Positions 53,286 through 62,495 of a stretch of 64,000 nt of DNA are shown here, piece by piece. The translations under genes and the position numbers were made by a program. How positions within the stretch are numbered: the first letter of the stretch is position 1; each line of letters opens with the position of its first letter. Source of the stretch: Fervidobacterium sp. (GTDB lineage: Bacteria > Thermotogota > Thermotogae > Thermotogales > Fervidobacteriaceae). The notes under the pieces were generated by a model. The model searched no databases. It saw only the letters and a list, made by a program, of their open reading frames with translations, and was not told the origin of the DNA. Location of the stretch: assembly GCA_026419195.1 (NCBI GenBank), contig JANZZV010000008.1, positions 1 through 64,000 on the forward strand, read 5' to 3'.

Positions 53286-53693
53286 ATGGAACGAAAAATA
53301 CGCGTACTTATAGCGAAACCTGGCCTTGATGGGCATGACAGAGGCGCAAAGGTTGTGGCAAGAGGGTTAAGAGATGCTGGTATGGAGGTTATATACACCG
53401 GGTTACGACAAACGCCGGAAGAAATTGTCAAGGCGGCTATACAAGAAGATGTTGATATCATCGGACTTTCTATTTTGTCTGGTGCGCATATGAGCGTCTG
53501 TAAAAAGATTCTTGAGTTAATGGATAAGTACGATTTTCACGTACCTGTATTTGTTGGTGGAATTATCCCAGCTGACGATTCTGAAGAATTGTTGAAAATG
53601 GGAATTAAGGCTGTCTTTGGACCTGGTACTCCTATTTCTGAAGTTGTTCAGAAAATAAAGGAAGTACTTGAGCAAGGTGTAGAAATGCAATGA
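53286..53693 (+). CDS. methylmalonyl-CoA mutase, B12-binding subunit
   Basis: A 135-residue cobalamin-binding domain protein. The motif D15-x-H17-x-x-G20 ([17 protein letters not shown]) provides the lower cobalt ligand, followed by LSILSGAH and VGGIIPADD. It matches the separate small subunit of archaeal-type methylmalonyl-CoA mutase, which interconverts succinyl-CoA and methylmalonyl-CoA. The large catalytic subunit is not in the window. ATG 53286 follows AAGGAGTGGGG; GTG 53277 lies within that site. The end overlaps meaB by 4 bases. Confidence 0.92.
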   Translation: MERKIRVLIAKPGLDGHDRGAKVVARGLRDAGMEVIYTGLRQTPEEIVKAAIQEDVDIIGLSILSGAHMSVCKKILELMDKYDFHVPVFVGGIIPADDSEELLKMGIKAVFGPGTPISEVVQKIKEVLEQGVEMQ

Positions 53694-54616
53694 ATACAAA
53701 AGATAAACTGTTAGAACTATCAAATCAAGTGATTCTTGGAAACCAGATTGCTCTTGCAAAAGCGATTACAATAATCGAGAATGAACCAGAACTGATATTT
53801 AAAATTGAAGAGAAGTATCGGAATAAGCTAAAAGATAGTAGATCTCACATTGTTGGATTTACGGGAAGTCCTGGCGCTGGAAAGAGTACATTGACAGATG
53901 CGTATGTTTCTCGCCTTAGACAAGTTGGAAAAAAAGTTGGAATAATAGCTGTGGATCCTTCCAGTCCATTCACTGGTGGTGCTCTGTTAGGAGATAGAAT
54001 CAGGATGAAGAGGCATTTCACCGATGACAATGTTTTCATAAGAAGCATGGGAAGTAGGGGAAATGTAGGTGGTTTGAACGATTCCATATTCGGTGTTACT
54101 TTGCTTTATAAGTTGTACGGATTTGATTATATAATAATTGAAACTGTTGGAGCAGGACAAAGTGAGATAGATATTGTTTTTGTGGCAGATACAGTTATCC
54201 TGGTGCTATCACCCGGTAGCGGTGACGAGATACAACTTATGAAAGCTGGCATTATGGAAATCGCAGATGTGTTCGTTATAAACAAATCAGATATGGAAGG
54301 TGCCGATTTGTTGAAGTTAAACTTGGAAACTACACTTTCTTTTTCAGATACTAAGAAACCAATAGTCATGTGTATCGCCACTTCTGGAAAGGGAATAGAA
54401 GAATTGTACAATGAAATTGAGAAACACAGAAACTACCTTGCCGAATCTGGAGAGATTTACAAGAGAGAGGAAAGAAGAAGAAAGAAACACGCCGAAACTA
54501 TTTTGAACAGACGAGTGCAAAAGATTCTGTCAGATGGAATTCCAGAAGGAAAAAGTGTTTCAGAAATAGTTGAGTACATATTAAGCAAGTTTTGCGAAGC
54601 TAAGAATCGATACTAA
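53690..54616 (+). CDS. meaB: methylmalonyl-CoA mutase-associated GTPase MeaB
   Basis: A 308-residue G3E-type GTPase that protects and reloads the mutase with cobalamin. Walker A is GSPGAGKST (59-67), followed by [19 protein letters not shown], the switch region [20 protein letters not shown] and the NKSD base-recognition motif. The coupling to the B12-binding subunit by ATGA overlap is typical. Confidence 0.95.
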   Translation: MNTKDKLLELSNQVILGNQIALAKAITIIENEPELIFKIEEKYRNKLKDSRSHIVGFTGSPGAGKSTLTDAYVSRLRQVGKKVGIIAVDPSSPFTGGALLGDRIRMKRHFTDDNVFIRSMGSRGNVGGLNDSIFGVTLLYKLYGFDYIIIETVGAGQSEIDIVFVADTVILVLSPGSGDEIQLMKAGIMEIADVFVINKSDMEGADLLKLNLETTLSFSDTKKPIVMCIATSGKGIEELYNEIEKHRNYLAESGEIYKREERRRKKHAETILNRRVQKILSDGIPEGKSVSEIVEYILSKFCEAKNRY

Positions 54617-54634
54617 AAAATTGGAGAGTTCAGC

Positions 54635-55420
54635 GTGCTTGTGAATATTGTTGGACTTGGAAAAGTTTCACTTTCAATAGCAAGACAACTTGAAGGTAAA
54701 GTAAAGTTCGGGTATTTTGTATCACGTGATTTTGAGAAAGCAAAGTTGGTTTCCAAAGAACTAAATGCAATACCTGCTACTTACAACGACGATTTTAAGT
54801 TGAACGGCGTAGTGCTGTTTGGGTTAAATGATTCAACTTTGCCAGAAGCAGAAAGGTTACTCTATTCAAAAATAGAGAATATAATTGCTATTCATTTCAG
54901 TGGATTCCACCCCTCGACAGTGTTTCCAAATGATTGGAACCCAGCTTCTATGCATCCTAATTGTGCGGTTGCAAGTGATTCTACCCTATTTAAGGACGTA
55001 TTATTTGGTTTAGAAGGTACAGAAAAAGGTATTGCTACCGCTCAAAATCTTGTACAACTCTTAGAAGCAAATTATGTTATTATCCCCTCTGAGAAAAAGG
55101 TCCTGTATCACCTTGCTGCGGTGATTTCAAGTAATTTTCCCGTAGGTTTAGCATATATCTCATACCTTCTGTATAGGGAGATCGGAGTTGATGATGAAAA
55201 TTCAAGAAAAATAATTTCAAGGCTTTTAAGGACGGTAAGTGAAAATATAGAAAAAATGGACATAACTATGGCATTAACAGGACCAATCAAAAGAAAAGAC
55301 TGGACTATTGTGGAGAAAGAAAGGGATGTATTTCTTGATTTTTCCAAAAGAACACAGCTTTATTCAGAAACATTGTACGACGAGTTTGTAAAATTGCTAG
55401 CTTCAATTGCAGAGAAATAA
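54635..55420 (+). CDS. Rossmann-like DUF2520 protein
   Basis: A 261-residue protein with an N-terminal NAD(P)-binding fold (NIVGLGKVSLSIARQL) and a helical DUF2520 domain containing HFSGFHPS, the conserved HLAAVISSNF and TGPIKRKDW (usually GPI-x-RGD). The family resembles F420- or NADP-dependent oxidoreductases of unknown substrate. GTG follows GGAGAG, 18 bases after meaB, so it shares that transcript. Confidence 0.85.
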   Translation: MLVNIVGLGKVSLSIARQLEGKVKFGYFVSRDFEKAKLVSKELNAIPATYNDDFKLNGVVLFGLNDSTLPEAERLLYSKIENIIAIHFSGFHPSTVFPNDWNPASMHPNCAVASDSTLFKDVLFGLEGTEKGIATAQNLVQLLEANYVIIPSEKKVLYHLAAVISSNFPVGLAYISYLLYREIGVDDENSRKIISRLLRTVSENIEKMDITMALTGPIKRKDWTIVEKERDVFLDFSKRTQLYSETLYDEFVKLLASIAEK

Positions 55421-55447
55421 AAAGGTGCCACAAACGGCACCTTTTTT
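55417..55447 (+). terminator. meaB operon terminator
   Basis: AAAAAGGTGCC, loop ACAAAC, GGCACCTTTTTT, directly after the stop codon. Confidence 0.92.
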
Positions 55448-55493
55448 CAGTTTTATCTTTATTCCTAGAATGACATGAAGCTAAATTCAAATT

Positions 55494-55730
55494 TTACTTG
55501 GAAGTCATTTGATATTTTGATATGTTTTCAACTCCAAAGAAAACAACGACAAGCTGTCCAGATAATACCTTATCCCAGGAAATCCTAATCCATTGCCTTT
55601 CAGAGAAAGTAAGTGTTTGTGACCAGCTAACACTTTGACCAACATGACCAACAAGCTGAAGCCTAACATCACCAACTGCTAAAAGTGTGCCAAAAAGTAC
55701 TGAAAGTAAAACTAACACTAATGGTACCAT
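55494..55730 (-). CDS. doubtful small exported protein
   Basis: A 78-codon frame starting with a convincing signal-peptide-like stretch (VPLVLVLLSVLFGTLLAVG) followed by a strand-rich tail (VRLQLVGHVGQSVSWSQTLT). There is no ribosome-binding site before the ATG, and it lies between two terminators, the minus-strand one being just upstream of it. It may be the remains of a larger exported beta-rich protein. Confidence 0.35.
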   Translation of the reverse strand: MVPLVLVLLSVLFGTLLAVGDVRLQLVGHVGQSVSWSQTLTFSERQWIRISWDKVLSGQLVVVFFGVENISKYQMTSK

Positions 55731-55753
55731 GATATAAAAAATAAAATTTTAAT

Positions 55754-55783
55754 AAAAAAGCAGGCTTTTATGCCTGCTTTTTT
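55754..55783 (-). terminator. mce-mmd operon terminator
   Basis: AAAAAAGCAGGC and GCCTGCTTTTTT around a 6-base loop, 31 bases after the biotin carrier stop. A and T flanks make it usable on both strands. Confidence 0.9.
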
Positions 55784-55813
55784 ATTCCGCTATTGTTATT
55801 GATTTTCTCGATA

Positions 55814-56248
55814 TTATTCTAATTCAACTAACACTTGACCTGTGTCGACTGTATCGCCCTCTTTAACAAGTACTCTCTTCACGATTCCTGGTCTATCTGC
55901 CACTATATCGTTTTCCATCTTCATCGCTTCGAGTATAACAACTTTCTGACCATACTCTACTTTCTGTCCACTGTTTACAAGCACTTTTAAAATGACTCCA
56001 GACATTGGGGCATGGATTTTCATACTTTCTGACGTTGGACTTGATGACTGAACTACAGATTTTTCTTCAGCTAACTGTTTTGTTTGGTTTTCTTGTTGCA
56101 TATTTTGTGTAACTGGTTGCGTCATTTCGATTGGTTGCTTAGTTTCTTGGAGCTTTTGAGTATGAATTGATGATTGGGCACTTGAAACTTCTTCAACCTC
56201 AACAACGTATTCTTTACCGTTTACTCTAACAAGAAATTTCTTCACCAT
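55814..56248 (-). CDS. biotin carboxyl carrier protein of methylmalonyl-CoA decarboxylase type
   Basis: A 144-residue carrier with a short N-terminal segment (MVKKFLVRVNGKEYVVEVEE), a Gln/Ser/Thr-rich linker (about residues 22-72) and a biotinyl domain in which Lys110 of EAMKM is the biotin site. It moves CO2 from the alpha subunit to the membrane beta subunit (MmdC role), or serves a carboxylase. It overlaps the OadG-like gene by 7 bases. Confidence 0.92.
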   Translation of the reverse strand: MVKKFLVRVNGKEYVVEVEEVSSAQSSIHTQKLQETKQPIEMTQPVTQNMQQENQTKQLAEEKSVVQSSSPTSESMKIHAPMSGVILKVLVNSGQKVEYGQKVVILEAMKMENDIVADRPGIVKRVLVKEGDTVDTGQVLVELE

Positions 56249-56619
56249 CTATTTCCACCTCTCCAGCCATACATTCTCCATTCTTCCCATTCTCTTTTTC
56301 CTTTCTTACTGGCTATTTTTTTCACAGGAGTCACTGATTTTATAATTACATCCTCCCCTAAAATCGAATATATTGCAGAGAATACCGCAGCTATTTCTTC
56401 ATGCTCTGTGTTTATTGTGTCTTTTTGAGTAGTTTCTACATTGTGAAAACCAATTACCTTTGGCGTATTTTCCTCTATCTGCTTTGGTAATTTCATCCTC
56501 TTGTTTTGACTGATTCCAACCATTTCCATGATTTTAAAAATAGCATAAAGTATTACGAATACAACGAAAACAGTTAGAACACCAACTACTGTTACTGTTA
56601 ATTCGTTTACTCCTTCCAT
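56242..56619 (-). CDS. OadG/MmdD-type small membrane subunit
   Basis: A 125-residue protein with one N-terminal transmembrane helix (TVTVVGVLTVFVVFVILYAIFKI lies at about residues 8-30), a polar middle and a Trp-rich C-terminus (WEEWRMYGWRGGNRW). In Na+ decarboxylases this subunit anchors the soluble alpha subunit to the membrane. It lies between mmdA and the biotin carrier gene. Confidence 0.85.
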   Translation of the reverse strand: MEGVNELTVTVVGVLTVFVVFVILYAIFKIMEMVGISQNKRMKLPKQIEENTPKVIGFHNVETTQKDTINTEHEEIAAVFSAIYSILGEDVIIKSVTPVKKIASKKGKREWEEWRMYGWRGGNRW

Positions 56620-56661
56620 TTCATCACCCCGCTATTAAAAGCAAAAAATATTTCACTAATC

Positions 56662-58200
56662 TTACAACGGTATATTCCCATGTTTTTTCTTTGGTCTTGG
56701 TTCTACTTTTGTCGAACCATATTCAAGTGCTTTTTCTATCCATTCTCTTGTTTCTCTTGGATCAATAACAGCGTCTATGTATCCTCTTGAAGCGGCAAAG
56801 TACGGATTAGCAAACATTTGTCTGTATTCTTCTATTTTTTGCTTTCGTGTTTCTTCTGGATTCTCAGAACTGTCTATATCCTTTTTGAATATAATATTTG
56901 CTGCACCATCTGGACCCATGACAGCTATTTCTGCTGTGGGCCATGCTGCAACAAAATCTGCTCCAAGATGTTTGCTTCCCATTGCAATGTACGCTCCTCC
57001 ATATGCTTTTCTCAAAATTATTGTTATCTTTGGTACTGTTGCTTCACTGTAAGCATAAAGTAGCTTCGCCCCGTGCCTTATTATTCCACCATGTTCTTGT
57101 TTTACACCAGGTAAATAGCCTGGAGTGTCCACAAAAGTTAATATTGGAATATTGAATGCGTCAAGGAATCTAATAAACCTTGCTGCTTTATCAGAAGAAT
57201 CTATATCAAGAACACCTGCTAAATAATTAGGTTGATTAGCAACTACACCAACAGAATGACCGTTTATTCTCGCAAACCCAATCACAATACTTTTAGCAAA
57301 GTGTTCGTGAACTTCAAAAAACACGCCATCATCGACTATCCTTTTTATAACATCTCTAACATCAAAGCCTTTCTTTGAATCAATTGGTACTATCGTATGA
57401 ATGTCTGATGAATCTGGCTTTGCAAATTCATCTTTTGCTGGGGGCTCTTCCATATTGTTTTGAGGAATATAAGAAAGAAGAGTTTTAACCATTTCAATTG
57501 CCTGTCTATCATCCAACGCAAGAAAATGTGCATTACCACTCTTTGAATTGTGGACATATGCACCACCAAGGTCTTCCTTAGATATGTCTTCTCCTGTGAC
57601 AGCCTTTATAACATTTGGACCTGTTATAAACATTTGAGCTGTTTTATCAACCATCAAAACAAAATCAGTAATAGCCGGAGAATAAACAGCTCCACCTGCA
57701 CAAGGGCCAGAGATAACTGTTATTTGGGGAATTACTCCTGATGCCAGCGTATTCCTATAAAATATTTCACCATACCCATAAAGTGAGTCTACACCTTCCT
57801 GAATTCTTGCACCACCTGAATCATTGATACCAACAAGAGGTATACCAAGCTTCATTGCTAAATCCATTATTTTTGCTATTTTCTTTGCATGCATTTCACC
57901 AAGTGAACCACCCATAACCGTAAAATCTTGTGAAAATGCAGCAACAGGTCTTCCATTAACCTTACCAATTCCTGTGACAACCCCGTCAGCTGGTAATTTC
58001 ATTTTATCAAGACCGAACGTTGTGTTTCTGTGTTTTACAAATTTGTCAATTTCTTCAAATGTACCTGGATCGAAAAGTAATTCGAGCCGTTCCCTCGCTG
58101 TCAATTTACCCTCTGCATGTTGCTTTTCTATTTTTTCTTGACCACCACCAATTTCGATTTCTTTTTCCAACTCTTTCAATTTTTGTATTAGCTCATCCAT
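56662..58200 (-). CDS. mmdA: methylmalonyl-CoA decarboxylase / acyl-CoA carboxylase alpha (carboxyltransferase) subunit
   Basis: A 512-residue crotonase-fold carboxyltransferase. GKLTARERLELLFDPGTF, FSQDFTVMGGSLGE, SGGARIQEG, GPCAGGAVYSPA and the C-terminal KAYGGAYIAMGSK and AVMGPDGAANI blocks are typical. It moves the carboxyl of methylmalonyl-CoA to biotin. The OadG-like and biotin carrier genes beside it favour a Na+ decarboxylase over a cytosolic propionyl-CoA carboxylase; no biotin carboxylase gene is present. ATG 58200 follows AAAGGAG; ATG 58221 is an alternative. Confidence 0.92.
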   Translation of the reverse strand: MDELIQKLKELEKEIEIGGGQEKIEKQHAEGKLTARERLELLFDPGTFEEIDKFVKHRNTTFGLDKMKLPADGVVTGIGKVNGRPVAAFSQDFTVMGGSLGEMHAKKIAKIMDLAMKLGIPLVGINDSGGARIQEGVDSLYGYGEIFYRNTLASGVIPQITVISGPCAGGAVYSPAITDFVLMVDKTAQMFITGPNVIKAVTGEDISKEDLGGAYVHNSKSGNAHFLALDDRQAIEMVKTLLSYIPQNNMEEPPAKDEFAKPDSSDIHTIVPIDSKKGFDVRDVIKRIVDDGVFFEVHEHFAKSIVIGFARINGHSVGVVANQPNYLAGVLDIDSSDKAARFIRFLDAFNIPILTFVDTPGYLPGVKQEHGGIIRHGAKLLYAYSEATVPKITIILRKAYGGAYIAMGSKHLGADFVAAWPTAEIAVMGPDGAANIIFKKDIDSSENPEETRKQKIEEYRQMFANPYFAASRGYIDAVIDPRETREWIEKALEYGSTKVEPRPKKKHGNIPL

Positions 58201-58232
58201 CGATGTTTCAACTCCTTTCATCTGTTTTAAAA

Positions 58233-58640
58233 TCAATGTTCACCTTCTACAAGTTCGACAAGAACTCCGCCTGTTGTTTTCGGATGCAAAAATAAAACCC
58301 TCGTGCCTGAAGCTCCTTTTTTTGGTTCTTCGGAGAGCGGCTGGAGTCCATTTTCCTTGGCAAGTTTAACCGCTTCATCTATGCCCTCTACGTTAAACGC
58401 TATGTGGTGGATACCCTCACCTTTTTTTTCTAAGAATCCAGAAACTTCCGAATTATCATTCATAGGTTCGAGTAATTCTATCCTTGTATCTCCAACTTTT
58501 ATAAAGTACACCCTAAGTCCACGTTCTGGAAGCTCTTCAACTTCTGAAACTTCAAGCCCAAGGAAATTTTTGTAAAGCCTTAACTTTTCGCTTGCCTCTC
58601 TTACGGCAATACCTATGTGATCTATTCTTTTGGTCAACAT
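58233..58640 (-). CDS. mce: methylmalonyl-CoA epimerase
   Basis: A 135-residue glyoxalase-fold enzyme that interconverts the R and S forms of methylmalonyl-CoA. Metal ligands are probably H8 (IDHIGIAV), one His of GIHHIAF (78-79) and E131 near the C-terminus (LVELVEG). It begins the minus-strand methylmalonyl operon after AGGAGG and links the mutase to the decarboxylase. Confidence 0.94.
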   Translation of the reverse strand: MLTKRIDHIGIAVREASEKLRLYKNFLGLEVSEVEELPERGLRVYFIKVGDTRIELLEPMNDNSEVSGFLEKKGEGIHHIAFNVEGIDEAVKLAKENGLQPLSEEPKKGASGTRVLFLHPKTTGGVLVELVEGEH

Positions 58641-58689
58641 ATGAAAAACCTCCTGCTACAGTGGGATTATAACTTCAAATTCTGATAAT

Positions 58690-58718
58690 ATTCTATCTTG
58701 TGTATATTGTTTCATCAA
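58690..58718 (-). promoter_or_regulatory. probable promoter of the mce-mmdA operon
   Basis: On the minus strand TTGATG and TAGAAT are separated by exactly 17 bases, starting at the stop codon of the upstream CNB-domain gene. Confidence 0.6.
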
Positions 58719-59038
58719 ATCCAACCAAGTGCCTTTGCTGTTCTTTTGATGAAACTTTCAAGTGCTTTCTTCCCAAGATCTGTTTTTGCGTATATTTCTA
58801 AGAATTCATTCACTGCGCACCTAATTACTTTTACTTGGTTTACAGCTGTGCATGTTTCAGTGTAAATTTCGTTGATTAACGCTTCAAGTCCAAAAACATC
58901 GGGTTCTCTCTCTGAAAGAGTGCATTCGTATGAGCCAACTTTTGATTTCACATTTCCTGATTTAATTATATAAACGTAATCACCTTTCTCACCATTTTTG
59001 ATAATAACGTCTCCAGGTGAAAAATCAACTGTTTCCAC
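58715..59038 (-). CDS. small cyclic-nucleotide-binding-like domain protein
   Basis: A 107-residue protein with a CNB fold: FSPGDVIIKNGEKGDYVYIIKSGNVK, a mid-barrel segment and ESFIKRTAKALGW at the end. It lacks a DNA-binding helix-turn-helix, so it is not a Crp-type regulator by itself. The phosphate-binding cassette (normally with R and E) is not clearly conserved (DVFGLEALINEIYTETC), so nucleotide binding is doubtful. Its start overlaps the preceding gene by 14 bases. Confidence 0.75.
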   Translation of the reverse strand: METVDFSPGDVIIKNGEKGDYVYIIKSGNVKSKVGSYECTLSEREPDVFGLEALINEIYTETCTAVNQVKVIRCAVNEFLEIYAKTDLGKKALESFIKRTAKALGWI

Positions 59039-59765
59039 GCATCATCACCTCAATAACTTTGGATGTTTTATTAAACCTTCTCCACAAGATATTTCCCTCA
59101 TCTTTGTAAATTCCCTCCAATGCTTTCAGCGCCTCATAACAATATTCAAGTTCTCGTGGAAAGTAAAGAAGTACCTTTTTGAGTAACGCTTTTGCCAAAA
59201 ACTTGTCATTTAGTATAATGTATACCTTTGCTGCGGTTTCAATTAGTAATCTTGCACCCACAGTTTCTTGTGGAAATTTTTCGAGAAATCTTCTAACCAA
59301 GTTCACCTTTGTAATTAATTTATCATCCTCAAGTTGCTGAATCATTTTCATAGCCTCGTTCTTGTCATCGGGCAATTCGCCAGCCGATAAGGTGAGCAGA
59401 GCTTCAATTTGATCCAAGTATTCGTCTAAATCAACGTTTTCAAATTCAAAGTCTTCCAAGACTATATTCTCCACGTCTATCGACGTCTGATACATGATTC
59501 TTCTTAATTCAACAGTCTTCTTTATTATATCAGTGTATTCCTCTTCCCAACTAACGTCAACTATCTCAGACTCATCAATAGCGACGATATCTTCCTCGAG
59601 AGGAAGTCCAGTAAAATACTCCAAAAGAGCAATATAATCTCCTGCTTTCAAGTCGTGATAAGTCTTATTTCTTGTTTCTCTTACGGTTCCCGAAACTACT
59701 TTAAATAACTTTTTTGGAATTTCACCTTCTTTAAATATCACACCTTCTATCTTCATTACTGGCAC
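59025..59765 (-). CDS. CNB-like protein with helical C-terminal repeat region
   Basis: A 246-residue protein. Residues 1-75 resemble a CNB barrel (VIFKEGEIPKKLFKVVSGTVRETRN, GDYIALLEYFTGLP). The remaining 170 residues are acidic then helical, and from about residue 150 resemble TPR-type hairpins (VRRFLEKFPQETVGARLLIETAAKVY). Overlap with the next small CNB gene suggests the two form a complex. No enzymatic domain is visible. It follows secA by 9 bases. Confidence 0.7.
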   Translation of the reverse strand: MPVMKIEGVIFKEGEIPKKLFKVVSGTVRETRNKTYHDLKAGDYIALLEYFTGLPLEEDIVAIDESEIVDVSWEEEYTDIIKKTVELRRIMYQTSIDVENIVLEDFEFENVDLDEYLDQIEALLTLSAGELPDDKNEAMKMIQQLEDDKLITKVNLVRRFLEKFPQETVGARLLIETAAKVYIILNDKFLAKALLKKVLLYFPRELEYCYEALKALEGIYKDEGNILWRRFNKTSKVIEVMMRGNS

Positions 59766-59774
59766 TTCCTTTCA

Positions 59775-62372
59775 TTAATTTCTTTTTATTTTCAACTTAG
59801 GGCGTTTCTTTTCTGCAGGTTTATCCTCTGCTATAAGTTTAAACTCATCGTGTATTGTATTAACACGCGCAAGCTCTTTCTTGGACTCTTCTTCAGCTCT
59901 ATTATCAATTCTTCTAAGATTGAGTAAGTAAGATACTGAAAGTTCATATGTTCTGAGCATCATGTCGTTAAACATATTGTACGTTTCTTTTTTGAATTCT
60001 AAAACTGGATCTCTTTGTCCGTAACTTCTAAGTCTTACTGATTCTTTAACATGTTCAACTTCTTCAAGATATTGCCTCCAATTTTCATCTATTACTCTTA
60101 ATACTATGAATCTTGCCACATGTTCAAATTCATCAAGTCCAAATTCTTCTTTCTTTTTTAAGTAAGCTTTTTTAATCTGACTTACCAAATCTTCTTTTAA
60201 TTTCTCCCTGTCATCCGTTTTTTTGTCCACTTCAACAAACTCTCTTATAACAGCAAAAGAATCCTTTAATCCTTCCCAGTTCCATTCGGGACCTGTACAA
60301 AACTCATCAAGCCTAGATTCGACAAATTTCTCAATTGCTTCATTCATAAAGTTGTCTACATCATGTTCAAGTATGTAGTCTCTATAACCATATATAGCAC
60401 GTCTTTGGGTATCAAGCACACTATCCAATTCAAGAAGGTACTTACGAACGGAAAAGTTTATCCCTTCGACCTTTTTTTGAATCTGCTCAATCAACTTGGT
60501 TAACAAAGGATGGTATATGGGTTGTCCTGGCTCAATCTTCACCATATCCATTACTTTTTGGATTTTATCTCCACCAAAAATTCTCATTAAATCGTCTTCA
60601 ACAGATAAGAAAAATATTGATTCTCCAGGATCACCTTGCCTTCCAGCTCTACCGCGTAATTGATTGTCAATACGTCTGCTTTCGTGTCTTTCGGTACCTA
60701 TGATCAACAATCCTCCAAGTTCTTTAACACCAGGACCAAGTTTAATATCAGTACCTCTACCTGCCATGTTTGTTGCTATTGTGACCATTCCTTTTTGACC
60801 TGCTTGAGCAACTATCTGTGCCTCTTTTTCATGATATTTTGCATTCAAAACTTGGTGAGGAATTTTTTCCTTTTTTAACATTTCACTTAGTTTTTCACTC
60901 TTTTCAATCGATGTTGTACCAACAAGAACGGGTTGACCTTTTTCATAACGTTTTTTTATCTCTTCAACTATCGCTTTGTATTTCTCTTCAACAGAACGAT
61001 ATATTAAATCGTCTTTGTCTACTCTTATCATAGGTTTATGAGTAGGTATCACAACAACATCCATATCGTAAATCGTTTTGAATTCTTGTTCTTCGGTTTT
61101 TGCCGTTCCTGTCATACCAGCTATCTTCTCGTACATTCTAAAGTAATTTTGATAAGTTATTGTAGCGTACGTGATGCTTTCTTCTTTTATTGGTACGCCT
61201 TCTTTTGCTTCTATCGCTTGATGAAGCCCTCCACTGTATCTTCTACCTGGCAGTACACGACCTGTGAATTCATCAACGATCAGCACTTGACCGTTGTGAA
61301 CTATATAATCTACGTCTTTTTTAAACAAATGAATCGCTTTTAAAGAATTTGTTATGTGATAAATACTGTTAACATTCACCGGGTCATACAAGTTTTCAAC
61401 ACCAAGTAATTTTTCAAGATACTCTATTCCATCATCTGTTAATAAAACTGTTCTGTGTTCTTCATCCAATTTGAAATGTTTATCTTTTTCAAGACGTTTT
61501 GCTATTTGATAAAATTGTTTGTAAACACTCGCGTTATTTTTCGATGGTCCGCTTATTATCAGTGGTGTTCGTGCTTCATCAATTAAAATACTATCAACTT
61601 CGTCCACTATAGCATAAAAATGACCTGTTTGAACTTTATCATCAATTGATACCACAAGATTATCTCTAAGATAGTCAAATCCAAACTCTGAATTGGTTCC
61701 ATATGTTACGTCACATTTGTAAGCTTCTTTTTTACTAACTTCGATTAAATCAACTTCAAACGCCTCAACAGCTTTTTTTACTTTTGCTTCATCGGGTAAA
61801 AATTCTCCAGTAAAATTATCCGGCCATACACAGTAGTTTTCTTTTAAACCCTTTTGGGCAAGATCTGGGTTTTTCCAAACAACTTCGAATGCTTTACCAG
61901 TTGTATTAATTACGCCTACCCTGAGTCCTAAGGATAGATATATTGGTCCCATCCACAAAGCATCACGTTTTGCAAGGTAATCGTTAACAGTTACCATGTG
62001 TATATTTTTGTTCATTAGGGAATTTAAAACAACAGGAGCCGTTGCCACAAGTGTTTTACCTTCTCCTGTTTTCATCTCAGCAATCTTGCCTTTGTGAAGC
62101 ACGATGCCACCTATAAGCTGAACATCAAAATGCCGCATTCCAACGGTTCGTCTTGCTGCTTCTCTTACAAAAGCAAAAACTTTTTGCAGATGCTCATCAA
62201 GCTCACTATCATCTTTTATTTCTCCCTTATTTTTAAGTATGTAATTTCTCATATCCTCAAAGCTCATTTTGACTACTTCTTTTTCAAGTTCATTTATTCT
62301 CTCAACAATCTTCTTTGCCTTTCTAAGCTCTATCTCATTTTTATCAAAAATCTTTCCTAAGGTTTTGAACAT
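59775..62372 (-). CDS. secA: preprotein translocase ATPase SecA
   Basis: The 865-residue motor of Sec export. Walker A is [13 protein letters not shown], with [16 protein letters not shown], the preprotein cross-linking domain, [13 protein letters not shown] and the helical scaffold. The C-terminus ends in a basic tail ([11 protein letters not shown]) without the cysteine-type zinc motif found in E. coli. ATG follows AAGGAG. The CNB-like genes follow closely and may share its transcript. Confidence 0.97.
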   Translation of the reverse strand: MFKTLGKIFDKNEIELRKAKKIVERINELEKEVVKMSFEDMRNYILKNKGEIKDDSELDEHLQKVFAFVREAARRTVGMRHFDVQLIGGIVLHKGKIAEMKTGEGKTLVATAPVVLNSLMNKNIHMVTVNDYLAKRDALWMGPIYLSLGLRVGVINTTGKAFEVVWKNPDLAQKGLKENYCVWPDNFTGEFLPDEAKVKKAVEAFEVDLIEVSKKEAYKCDVTYGTNSEFGFDYLRDNLVVSIDDKVQTGHFYAIVDEVDSILIDEARTPLIISGPSKNNASVYKQFYQIAKRLEKDKHFKLDEEHRTVLLTDDGIEYLEKLLGVENLYDPVNVNSIYHITNSLKAIHLFKKDVDYIVHNGQVLIVDEFTGRVLPGRRYSGGLHQAIEAKEGVPIKEESITYATITYQNYFRMYEKIAGMTGTAKTEEQEFKTIYDMDVVVIPTHKPMIRVDKDDLIYRSVEEKYKAIVEEIKKRYEKGQPVLVGTTSIEKSEKLSEMLKKEKIPHQVLNAKYHEKEAQIVAQAGQKGMVTIATNMAGRGTDIKLGPGVKELGGLLIIGTERHESRRIDNQLRGRAGRQGDPGESIFFLSVEDDLMRIFGGDKIQKVMDMVKIEPGQPIYHPLLTKLIEQIQKKVEGINFSVRKYLLELDSVLDTQRRAIYGYRDYILEHDVDNFMNEAIEKFVESRLDEFCTGPEWNWEGLKDSFAVIREFVEVDKKTDDREKLKEDLVSQIKKAYLKKKEEFGLDEFEHVARFIVLRVIDENWRQYLEEVEHVKESVRLRSYGQRDPVLEFKKETYNMFNDMMLRTYELSVSYLLNLRRIDNRAEEESKKELARVNTIHDEFKLIAEDKPAEKKRPKLKIKRN

Positions 62373-62464
62373 TTGTTTACCACTCCTTTTATTGCTTATG
62401 ATTAAAAGATCTACATTATCTATTATACCATGAACCTTAAATTACACATGTTTAAAAATAAAAA

Positions 62465-62487
62465 AGGTCACCCATTTTGGATGACCT
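62465..62487 (-). terminator. korDA terminator
   Basis: On the minus strand AGGTCATCC, loop AAAAT, GGGTGACCT (one G-T pair), followed by TTTTT. It lies 9 bases after the korA stop, so korB and korC do not follow. Confidence 0.85.
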
Positions 62488-62495
62488 AAGGTCAA

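Noticed and set aside
56662-58200. Annotation of mmdA as propionyl-CoA carboxylase beta chain
   Set aside because: No biotin carboxylase gene is present, and OadG-like, separate biotin carrier and beta-subunit genes favour a Na+ decarboxylase; the carboxylase role cannot be fully excluded.
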